Assembly: GCA_023954035.1 (NCBI GenBank)
Contig: JAMLIT010000022.1
Coordinates: forward strand, 1-57,597
Origin: Burkholderiaceae bacterium
GTDB lineage: Bacteria > Pseudomonadota > Gammaproteobacteria > Burkholderiales > Burkholderiaceae_C
Length of the DNA stretch: 57,597 bases
Direction: 5' to 3'
The position numbers were made by a program, and so were the translations under genes. Below the pieces are notes generated by a model that saw only the letters and a program-made list of their open reading frames with translations, was not told the origin of the DNA and searched no databases. The stretch's first letter is position 1, and the number at the start of each line of letters is the position of its first letter. Below, piece by piece: positions 50,754 through 57,597 of the stretch.

Positions 50754-51104
50754 CTACGCTGCCTCGTCGCCGCGCGCAAAGATCGCTTGCTGGTTTTTGA
50801 CTGAGCGCTCGTACTGGCGCGCAATGTTGTCGCAGACCAGATCGCACAGCGCATACACAGACGCATCGGCGATGCGGTAGTACACGCTGGTTCCCCGGCT
50901 CTCGCGGGTGACGAAACCCTGCTGCGTCATCAAACTGAGGTGGCGCGAGACATTGGCCGCCGTATAGCCGCAGAGCTGGGCCAGCTCGCCGACGTTGTGC
51001 TCACCCTCGCGCAGCAGGTTCAGGATGCGCAGGCGCGTGGGCTCGGCCAGCGTCTGGAAGTAGGACGCGACTTGCTGAATGGCTTCGGGGGGCAGGTTTT
51101 TCAT
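50754..51104 (-). CDS. ArsR/SmtB-family regulator, thiol-sensor candidate
   Basis: 116-residue winged-helix regulator. The fold is covered by FQTLAEPTRLRILNLLREGEHNVGELAQL and the recognition helix AANVSRHLSLM, with wing FVTRESRGTSVYYRI. The classical metal motif ELCVCDL is absent. Three Cys remain: Cys45 before the recognition helix, and Cys87 and Cys91 in the last helix (ALCDLVCDN). A Cys near the recognition helix together with one in the C-terminal helix is the arrangement of the sulfide/persulfide sensors BigR and SqrR. The divergent neighbours (DUF2892, OsmC) fit that role. Metal sensing by other means is possible. Confidence 0.93.
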   Translation of the reverse strand: MKNLPPEAIQQVASYFQTLAEPTRLRILNLLREGEHNVGELAQLCGYTAANVSRHLSLMTQQGFVTRESRGTSVYYRIADASVYALCDLVCDNIARQYERSVKNQQAIFARGDEAA

Positions 51105-51170
51105 GGCGTGGACTCGCGTGGATCGGGGGACCGCGTACCGCCGCCCCCGAATGCTGGCATAATACAGCAA

Positions 51171-51199
51171 TTGACTATTTAGTTGTTTGGCTAAATAAT
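51171..51199 (+). promoter_or_regulatory. Promoter with inverted-repeat operator for the DUF2892/OsmC unit
   Basis: Arms TATTTAG (51176-51182) and CTAAATA (51191-51197) with 8-base spacing form an ArsR-type operator. A -35 TTGACT (51171-51176) and -10 AATAAT (51194-51199) with 17-bp spacing flank it. A second inverted repeat TGCTG/CAGCA (51152-51156, 51165-51169) lies closer to the divergent regulator. Confidence 0.7.
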
Positions 51200-51229
51200 C
51201 AGTTTTCGTAACAAAACTGTGGAGTCATC

Positions 51230-51439
51230 ATGAAATCCTGGCAACTCGTGCGCCTGCTCGCGGGCGTCTTCATCCTCCTGTCTTTGGCCTTGGGCATTCC
51301 GGGAAGTCCCGTGTTCGTCAGCCAATGGTTCCTGGCGTTCACGGCTTTCGTCGGCGCCAACCTGCTGCAAAGTGCGCTGACCCACTGGTGCCTGCTTGAA
51401 ACCATGCTGCGCAAGGCGGGCATACAACCTGGCTGCTGA
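51230..51439 (+). CDS. DUF2892 (YgaP-type transmembrane) small protein 1
   Basis: 69-residue protein with two membrane segments (about 7-24 and 29-48) forming the DUF2892 module. The C-terminal HWCLLETMLRKAGIQPGC contains two Cys; relatives often carry a conserved Cys pair in the C-terminal CP.E/CPL stretch. This module forms the membrane part of E. coli YgaP, a rhodanese that is controlled by the ArsR-family protein YgaV, and occurs in BigR operons. Start ATG follows a GGAGTC site. It is the first gene of the unit divergent from the ArsR regulator. Confidence 0.88.
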   Translation: MKSWQLVRLLAGVFILLSLALGIPGSPVFVSQWFLAFTAFVGANLLQSALTHWCLLETMLRKAGIQPGC

Positions 51440-51495
51440 GCGAAGGCTTGCGCCATTGCAGGCTTTTGAGATATTTCAATGGAAAGGACTCTGGC

Positions 51496-51942
51496 ATGAG
51501 TGACAACCTGGTGCAGATCACCCTGCGGCAACAGAAGGACTACCAGTTCGACGTGGATTTTGGTGGCGGTATCCCCATCCTGGCCGCCGACGAACCAGCG
51601 CCGCTGGGAAGCGGCATAGGCCCTTCTCCCGTGCAGTTGCTTGCCGCTGCGGTCGGCAACTGCCTGTCAGATTCCTTGTTGTTCGCCCTGCGCAAGTTCA
51701 AGCAGGCACCCGAGCCACTGGAATGCACGGTGTCGGCCGAAGTGGGCCGCAACGAAGAAAAGCGCCTGCGCGTGCTCAAGATGACGGCGGTTTTGCGCCT
51801 GGGCGTGGCTGCTGCGTCCCTGCAGCACCTGGACCGCGTGCTGGACCAATTTGAAGCGTATTGCACTGTGACGCAAAGCGTCGGCCAGGGCATTGCCATC
51901 GAGTTGCAGGTGTTCGACGCCGAGGGCGTGCGCCTGAAATGA
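51496..51942 (+). CDS. OsmC-family protein
   Basis: 148-residue OsmC/Ohr-type protein. One active-site Cys is in AAVGNCLSDSLLFAL near residue 56, the other in YCTVTQSV near residue 121, the two-Cys arrangement of hydroperoxide reductases. The Arg that activates Cys in Ohr is less certain. Length and motifs fit the OsmC rather than Ohr branch. A GGAAAGGA site precedes the ATG at 51496. It sits between two DUF2892 genes, 57 bp after the first and 45 bp before the second, so it probably serves as persulfide or organic peroxide reductase in this stress unit. Confidence 0.92.
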   Translation: MSDNLVQITLRQQKDYQFDVDFGGGIPILAADEPAPLGSGIGPSPVQLLAAAVGNCLSDSLLFALRKFKQAPEPLECTVSAEVGRNEEKRLRVLKMTAVLRLGVAAASLQHLDRVLDQFEAYCTVTQSVGQGIAIELQVFDAEGVRLK

Positions 51943-51944
51943 AT

Positions 51945-51962
51945 CCCCCCCGTCCCGGGGGG
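51945..51962. other. C/G-run hairpin between osmC and the second DUF2892 gene
   Basis: CCCCCC paired with GGGGGG around GTCCC gives a six-base-pair GC stem just after the OsmC stop. It lacks a T-tract, so it may stabilise the upstream message or attenuate expression of the last gene. Confidence 0.5.
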
Positions 51963-51986
51963 CCGTTTCAACGAAAGGAAAATGAA

Positions 51987-52181
51987 ATGACGCTCAATGT
52001 AGGAAGTTGGGATCGCGTGCTGCGCGTGCTGGTGGGCTTGGTGCTGATCGCCCTGGCCGCCACCGGCACAGTGGGCTTGTGGGGCTGGATCGGCGTGATT
52101 CCCGTGGCCACCGGACTGTTTGGTTTTTGTCCGGCGTATTCGCTGCTGGGAATCAAGACCTGTCCGATGAAAAAACACTGA
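51987..52181 (+). CDS. DUF2892 (YgaP-type transmembrane) small protein 2
   Basis: 64-residue DUF2892 protein. Two membrane helices (about 10-28 and 32-48) are followed by FGFCPAYSLLGIKTCPMKKH, in which FGFCPAY-LLGIKTCP is the canonical Cys pair of the family. The start is the ATG at 51987 after GAAAGGA. It resembles the first DUF2892 protein only in layout, so they are paralogues or separately acquired. Transcription ends in the repeat copy that follows directly. The Cys pair may take part in persulfide or thiol chemistry in the membrane, which is inference. Confidence 0.93.
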   Translation: MTLNVGSWDRVLRVLVGLVLIALAATGTVGLWGWIGVIPVATGLFGFCPAYSLLGIKTCPMKKH

Positions 52182-52192
52182 AAAGTTGAGAT

Positions 52193-52247
52193 AAAAATGG
52201 CTGCTAGCGCTTATTTGGTAAGCGCTAGCAGCTATTTTTTTGATAGT
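52193..52247. repeat. Dispersed palindromic element, copy 9 (near-perfect; terminator)
   Basis: Best preserved copy. Arms of 14 bases pair exactly (52200-52213, GCTGCTAGCGCTTA, with 52219-52232) and the stem can extend through A/T pairs to 52193 and 52239, followed by TTTTTTTGATAG. It should act as a bidirectional terminator between DUF2892 and the convergent VOC gene. Confidence 0.93.
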
Positions 52248-52287
52248 CTCCGCAGAATGTTCAAAGGGCTGCGCGGCTTGCGCGCAG

Positions 52288-52758
52288 TCAACTCAGGGCG
52301 GCGATAATGTCCGGCGGCGCCTGCACAAGCTCGATCAGCACGCCCTCCCCCGCAATCGGGAATTCGTCGTTGGACTTGGGGTGCAGAAAGCAGATGTCGT
52401 AGCCGGCCGCGCCCTTGCGCACGCCCCCGGGCGCAAAACGCACGCCCTGCGCGGTGAGCCACTGCACGGCCTTGGGCAGGTCGTCGATCCACAGGCCGAC
52501 GTGGTTGAGCGGCGTCGTGTGGACAGCGGGTTTCTTCTCGGGGTCCAGCGGCTGCATCAAGTCGACTTCGACGCGGGTGGCGCCCTTGCCCATGGTGCAA
52601 ATGTCTTCGTCCACGTTCTCGCGTTCGCTTTTGAAGCTGCCTGTCATCTCCAGGCCCAGCATGTCGATCCAGAGCTTTTGCAAGCGCGTTTTGTCGGCGC
52701 CGCCAATGGCGATCTGCTGGATGCCCAGAACTTTGAACGGACGGGGCGTGCGCATCAT
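52288..52758 (-). CDS. VOC-family protein, methylmalonyl-CoA epimerase candidate
   Basis: 156-residue vicinal-oxygen-chelate protein. [18 protein letters not shown] near residue 85 and [18 protein letters not shown] near the end are close to methylmalonyl-CoA epimerase patterns. Metal ligands appear as Gln in VEVDLMQP, His in NHVGLW and Glu in LIELVQ, but the usual first His is Gln in GIQQIAIGG. Position supports the assignment: the start codon overlaps pccA (ATGA) in an operon with pccB and meaB. The reaction would convert the (S)- to the (R)-methylmalonyl-CoA used by the mutase. A glyoxalase or other VOC role remains possible. Confidence 0.82.
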   Translation of the reverse strand: MMRTPRPFKVLGIQQIAIGGADKTRLQKLWIDMLGLEMTGSFKSERENVDEDICTMGKGATRVEVDLMQPLDPEKKPAVHTTPLNHVGLWIDDLPKAVQWLTAQGVRFAPGGVRKGAAGYDICFLHPKSNDEFPIAGEGVLIELVQAPPDIIAALS

Positions 52759-54803
52759 GCGAACTCCAGAATGACCTGGTCGACCGTGAGCGACTCGCCC
52801 TTGCCGGCCACCAGTTTGGCCACCACACCATCCTGGGTAGCCAGCAGCACGTTTTCCATCTTCATGGCTTCGATCACGGCGAGCTTTTCACCTGCCTGTA
52901 CTTTCTGGCCTTCTTGTACCGCGATGTGCACCAGCAAACCGGGCATGGGCGAGAGCAGGAACTTGGAGAGGTCTGGCGGCGCTTTGTACGGCATCAGGGC
53001 GTGCAGGCGCGCGCCCAAGGGGGAGAGCACCAAGGCTTCGACTTGCGTGCCGTTGTGTGCAATGCGCAGGGCCAGCGGGTTCTTGCCCGCACCGCGCTCG
53101 ACCTGCGCGGTGAAGCCCTGCCCGTTGCAACTGCCCTGCACACGGACTTGGCCCAAGGTGGCAGTGCTCTCAATTTTGTAGCTTTTGTCGCCCACACGCA
53201 CTGCGCTAGAGCCCGATTTATCTTCAAAATCGGTCACCTCCACGGGATACTGCTGATGCCGGCCCTCGGCGCCCAGCACCACCACCACGAAAGCTTCGCC
53301 CACTTTGACTTCGTGCCCCGCCAACTGCCCGCTGATGCCCGAGGCGCGCGCGCGGTAACGCCGGTGCATGAAGGCGGCGAGCGCCACCAGGAATAGCGGG
53401 TCGTCGTGCGGCACGTCTTCGGCGACAAAGCCGTGGGCGTAATGCTCGGCAATGAAGCCCGTGTTGAATTGACCCGAGACAAAGCGCGGGTGGGCCAGCA
53501 GCGCCGCCTGGAACGGAATGCTGCTGCTGATGCCGCGGATGACGAAGCCATTGAGTGCGGCGCGCATCTTGTGGATGGCGTCGTTCCGGTCCACGCCGTG
53601 CACGATGAGCTTGGCAATCATGGAGTCGTAGTACATCGGGATTTCGCCGCCCTCGTACACGCCGGTGTCCACGCGCACGCCGTGCTTTTTCTCCGGTTCC
53701 GACTGGAACATGGTTTCCTCGGGCGGCTGGAAGCGCACGAGCCGGCCTGTGGACGGCAGAAAATTGCGAAAAGGGTCTTCGGCGTTGATGCGGCATTCGA
53801 TGGCCCAGCCGTCGCGCTTGACGTCCTGCTGGGTGAGCGGGAGCTTTTCGCCCGCTGCCACGCGGATCATCAGCTCCACCAGATCGAGGCCGGTGATGCA
53901 TTCCGTCACCGGGTGCTCCACCTGCAGGCGGGTGTTCATCTCCAGGAAATAGAAGTCCTGGTCCTTGCCGACGACAAACTCCACCGTGCCCGCGCTCTGG
54001 TATTTCACGGCCTTGGCCAGTTGCACGGCCTGCTCGCCCATGGCCTTGCGGGTGGCGTCGCTGATGAAGGGGCTGGGCGCCTCTTCGATCACCTTCTGGT
54101 GGCGGCGCTGGATGGAGCATTCGCGCTCGTTCAGATAAACGACGTTGCCGTGGCTGTCGCCCACCACCTGGATTTCGATGTGGCGCGGTTCCTGCACAAA
54201 CTTCTCGATGAAGATGCGGTCATCGCCAAAGCTGCTCATGGCTTCGTTCTGGCAGGCGGTAAAGCCCTCGAACGCTTCCTTGTCGTTGAAGGCCACGCGC
54301 AGGCCCTTGCCACCGCCGCCGGCCGAGGCCTTGATCATCACGGGGTAGCCAATGCCCTTGGCGATCTCCACCGCCTGTTCGGCACCGGCAATCGCGTCGT
54401 TGTAGCCGGGAATGGTGTTGACCTTGGCCTCGTTGGCCAGCTTCTTGGACGCAATCTTGTCGCCCATGGCCGCAATCGAATGCGCCTTGGGGCCGATGAA
54501 GGCAATGCCCTCTTCCTCGCAGCGCCGGGCAAAAGCTTCATTCTCGGAAAGGAATCCGTAGCCGGGGTGCACGGCCTGCGCGCCGGTCTGCTTGCAGGCC
54601 TGAATGATTTTTTCGGCCAGCAGGTACGACTCACGCGAAGGCGCAGGGCCCAGGCGCACGGCCTCGTCGGCCAGCTTGACGTGGCGTGCTTCCTTGTCGG
54701 CGTCGGAATAGACGGCGACGGTGGCGATGCCCATTTTCTTGGCCGTTGCGATCACCCTACACGCTATTTCGCCCCGGTTCGCGATCAGGATTTTGGTAAA
54801 CAT
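52755..54803 (-). CDS. pccA: Propionyl/acyl-CoA carboxylase alpha subunit (biotin carboxylase + BCCP)
   Basis: 682-residue subunit that carboxylates biotin with ATP and bicarbonate. Biotin carboxylase domain: [18 protein letters not shown] at the N-terminus, ATP-grasp [17 protein letters not shown] near residue 160, [18 protein letters not shown] near residue 230, and [16 protein letters not shown] near residue 286. A linker/BT domain follows, then biotinyl carrier with EAMKMEN near residue 650. AAGGAG precedes the ATG at 54803. The family includes acetyl-, propionyl- and methylcrotonyl-CoA carboxylases; meaB and the VOC gene in the operon favour propionyl-CoA. A short copy of its own 5' end lies immediately upstream. 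Confidence 0.94.
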   Translation of the reverse strand: MFTKILIANRGEIACRVIATAKKMGIATVAVYSDADKEARHVKLADEAVRLGPAPSRESYLLAEKIIQACKQTGAQAVHPGYGFLSENEAFARRCEEEGIAFIGPKAHSIAAMGDKIASKKLANEAKVNTIPGYNDAIAGAEQAVEIAKGIGYPVMIKASAGGGGKGLRVAFNDKEAFEGFTACQNEAMSSFGDDRIFIEKFVQEPRHIEIQVVGDSHGNVVYLNERECSIQRRHQKVIEEAPSPFISDATRKAMGEQAVQLAKAVKYQSAGTVEFVVGKDQDFYFLEMNTRLQVEHPVTECITGLDLVELMIRVAAGEKLPLTQQDVKRDGWAIECRINAEDPFRNFLPSTGRLVRFQPPEETMFQSEPEKKHGVRVDTGVYEGGEIPMYYDSMIAKLIVHGVDRNDAIHKMRAALNGFVIRGISSSIPFQAALLAHPRFVSGQFNTGFIAEHYAHGFVAEDVPHDDPLFLVALAAFMHRRYRARASGISGQLAGHEVKVGEAFVVVVLGAEGRHQQYPVEVTDFEDKSGSSAVRVGDKSYKIESTATLGQVRVQGSCNGQGFTAQVERGAGKNPLALRIAHNGTQVEALVLSPLGARLHALMPYKAPPDLSKFLLSPMPGLLVHIAVQEGQKVQAGEKLAVIEAMKMENVLLATQDGVVAKLVAGKGESLTVDQVILEFA

Positions 54804-54814
54804 TCGTCGACTCC

Positions 54815-54955
54815 TTATGCGATGGGATGGCGTGTAGAAGCCCGCTGCGCGGGCTGCGGCACGCAATTTATAGAAACGTCCGATGCGGGGGCGTTTTGCT
54901 TCGCCTGGCCGTGTGCCAGGACACTGCGGTTGGCGATAAGAATCTTGGTGAACAT
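54815..54955 (-). pseudogene. 46-codon remnant duplicating the pccA start
   Basis: Open frame on the minus strand whose first ten codons read [10 protein letters not shown], exactly the pccA N-terminus, with synonymous differences (for example ATTCTTATC in place of ATCCTGATC). It then diverges into unrelated residues (SVLAHGQAKQ onward) and ends in TAA overlapping the pccA ribosome site. Its ATG overlaps the cupin stop (TGATG), so it is placed for coupled translation. It looks like a truncated partial duplication, or possibly a leader peptide. Absence of GEIACR shows it cannot be functional as carboxylase. Confidence 0.75.
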
Positions 54956-55262
54956 CACACACTTCCTTCTTTTTCAATCACGAGAATACGGGCTTCGCCT
55001 TGGGGATGCGCAACGTGCTCGGTGCCCCGCTCGGCATAAAAAACATCACCCGTGTTGAGCAAGGCGATGTGCTCCTGACCCGCACTGCGGTAGTGCATCG
55101 CAACGGCGCCGTCCAGCACGGCGAAGACTTCGTCGCCGTCGTTGACATGCCACTTGTAGGGCTGATCGGTCCAGTGCAATTTGACGCTGATGCCTTGCAT
55201 ACTGGCGATAGGCAGACTGCCCCAAGCCTTTTCTGCAGTGAAAGCACTGCTGCGGATGTGCT

Positions 55263-55266
<4 letters not shown>
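54955..55266 (-). CDS. Cupin-domain protein
   Basis: 103-residue single-cupin protein. [23 protein letters not shown] near residues 27-49 gives His and Glu metal ligands, and [15 protein letters not shown] near residues 72-86 the second motif. It resembles small AraC-less cupins of unknown role. The ATG at 55266 overlaps the pccB stop by 4 bp, so it belongs to the carboxylase operon; a longer N-terminal frame reaching into pccB is unlikely. It separates pccB from the pccA remnant and pccA, an unusual position for a cupin. Function in the pathway unknown. Confidence 0.9.
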
Positions 55267-56795
<1,529 letters not shown>

Positions 56796-56825
56796 GGTCG
56801 TCCTTTGAGTGAGCTTGTGTTGGGT

Positions 56826-56882
56826 AGTTTGCTACTTATTCAATAGCTGTAAGCGCTTGTCCTGATTGCGCTGAAAGCAGAT
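56826..56882 (-). repeat. Dispersed palindromic element, copy 10, overlapping the meaB 3' end
   Basis: Read on the minus strand it gives TTTCAGCGCAATCAGGAC, AAGCGCTTACAGCTATTG and AATAAGTAGC, corresponding to waaA copy 3. It encodes the last residues of MeaB and its stop codon at 56836. Confidence 0.88.
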
Positions 56883-57597
56883 TTCTTGCTGCGGTGGAGG
56901 CTGCAATGCGCCCTGCGGCCACGTCCTGCTGCAATTGCGGCAAAAGGGCGCGCACCTGCGGGTGCTGGCGAAACGCCTGCTTGAGACCGGCGTCGATGCG
57001 CTCCCACATCCAGGCCAGGGCCTGTTTTTCGCGCCGCGTGGCCAGACGGCCATTGGCCGTTTGCAGCTCGCGGTACTGCGAAACAGCATCCCAAAAACCA
57101 TCGACGCCCTGCCCCAGCAGCGCGCTGATTTGCAGCACCTTGGGGTGCCAGAGCGCCTTGTCGTGGCGGGAATGCTCCGGGTTGCCCTGCTGGCTGAGAA
57201 TGCGCAGGCTCGAAGTAATTTGCGCATCGGCCCGCATGGCGGCATGGGGGTCGAGGTCGGCCTTGTTGATCACCACCAGGTCGGCGATCTCCATCACGCC
57301 CTTCTTGATGGCCTGCAGGTCGTCGCCCGCATTGGGCAACTGCAGCAGGACAAACATGTCCGTCATGCTGGCGGCGGCCGTCTCGGACTGGCCCACACCC
57401 ACGGTCTCCACAATCACCACGTCGTAGCCGGCCGCCTCGCACACCAGCATGGCCTCGCGCGTCTTCTCGGCAACGCCGCCCAGGGTCCCGCTGCTGGGGC
57501 TGGGGCGGATGAAGGCCTGCTCGTGCACAGAGAGATGTTCCATACGCGTCTTGTCACCCAGGATGGACCCACCCGACACCGTGCTCGAAGGGTCGAT
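56836..57597 (-). CDS. meaB: Methylmalonyl-CoA mutase-associated GTPase MeaB (5' partial)
   Basis: Residues of a G3E-type P-loop GTPase that protects and reloads adenosylcobalamin in methylmalonyl-CoA mutase. The visible part runs from IDPSSTVSGGSILGDKTRM (switch region) through VETVGVGQSE, NKADLD (G4) and a long C-terminal helical domain. MeaB proteins are about 330 residues, so the N-terminal part with Walker A lies beyond the right edge; the GTG near 57579 is internal. The last dozen residues, SAQSGQALTAIE, come from a repeat copy. The upstream gene is expected to be methylmalonyl-CoA mutase. Downstream lie pccB, pccA and the epimerase-like gene, making a complete propionyl-CoA to succinyl-CoA unit. 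Confidence 0.94.
   Translation of the reverse strand: MDPSSTVSGGSILGDKTRMEHLSVHEQAFIRPSPSSGTLGGVAEKTREAMLVCEAAGYDVVIVETVGVGQSETAAASMTDMFVLLQLPNAGDDLQAIKKGVMEIADLVVINKADLDPHAAMRADAQITSSLRILSQQGNPEHSRHDKALWHPKVLQISALLGQGVDGFWDAVSQYRELQTANGRLATRREKQALAWMWERIDAGLKQAFRQHPQVRALLPQLQQDVAAGRIAASTAARNLLSAQSGQALTAIE

Overview
This is high-GC DNA with gene content and intergenic style typical of the betaproteobacterial order Burkholderiales, most likely family Comamonadaceae (Acidovorax, Rhodoferax or Hydrogenophaga-like). The genus cannot be fixed from the sequence alone. It reads as ordinary chromosome: coding density is very high, no gap between genes exceeds about 220 bases, and I saw no tRNA, rRNA, CRISPR array, IS transposase, integrase or phage gene. 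The most distinctive feature is a dispersed, imperfectly palindromic element of about 50-70 bp, with at least ten copies. It forms terminator-like hairpins, supplies stop codons and short C-termini to neighbouring genes, and in one case lies in frame inside the LPS gene waaA.

Left third (1-20.9 kb): an archaeal-type nucleotide phosphorylase (5' end missing) next to a PRPP-synthetase-like protein; an isochorismatase-fold hydrolase and a DUF2254 membrane protein; propionyl-CoA synthetase prpE; a PAS/GGDEF/EAL c-di-GMP enzyme; a DNA alkylation-repair set (Ada-AlkA fusion and Ogt) with an EamA exporter; phosphomannomutase/phosphoglucomutase and waaA for the cell envelope; a chromate transporter; a PLP-dependent sulfur-amino-acid enzyme; and a redox operon of a Rieske-AIF-type reductase, DUF488 and two AhpD-like proteins.

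Middle (20.9-42.5 kb): a minus-strand RND efflux operon (TetR, adaptor, pump, Pcm, rhodanese, TolC) with a palindromic operator candidate; an FmdE-like protein and MsrA; a HigBA-like toxin-antitoxin pair whose promoter contains a perfect 20-bp palindrome; a patatin lipoprotein; an AEC transporter; an SDR; PdxH; a MobA-like nucleotidyltransferase; a three-gene ABC exporter (ATPase, FtsX-type permease, HlyD-type adaptor); Cu/Zn superoxide dismutase; a ChaC-like cyclotransferase.

Right third (42-57.6 kb): a TetR-led catabolic-looking operon (AidB-like acyl-CoA dehydrogenase, a 4-hydroxybutyryl-CoA dehydratase/HpaB-family protein apparently lacking two iron-sulfur ligands, an SDR, GloA); a radical SAM ArsS-like protein with a FAD reductase; a methylthioadenosine/methylthioinosine phosphorylase; an ArsR-controlled module of DUF2892 and OsmC proteins that looks like a thiol or persulfide stress unit; and the propionyl-CoA carboxylase operon (meaB, pccB, cupin, a 46-codon remnant repeating the pccA start, pccA, an epimerase-like VOC protein). 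With prpE at the left, the window covers activation of propionate and its carboxylation towards methylmalonyl-CoA. The mutase itself is presumably beyond the right edge.
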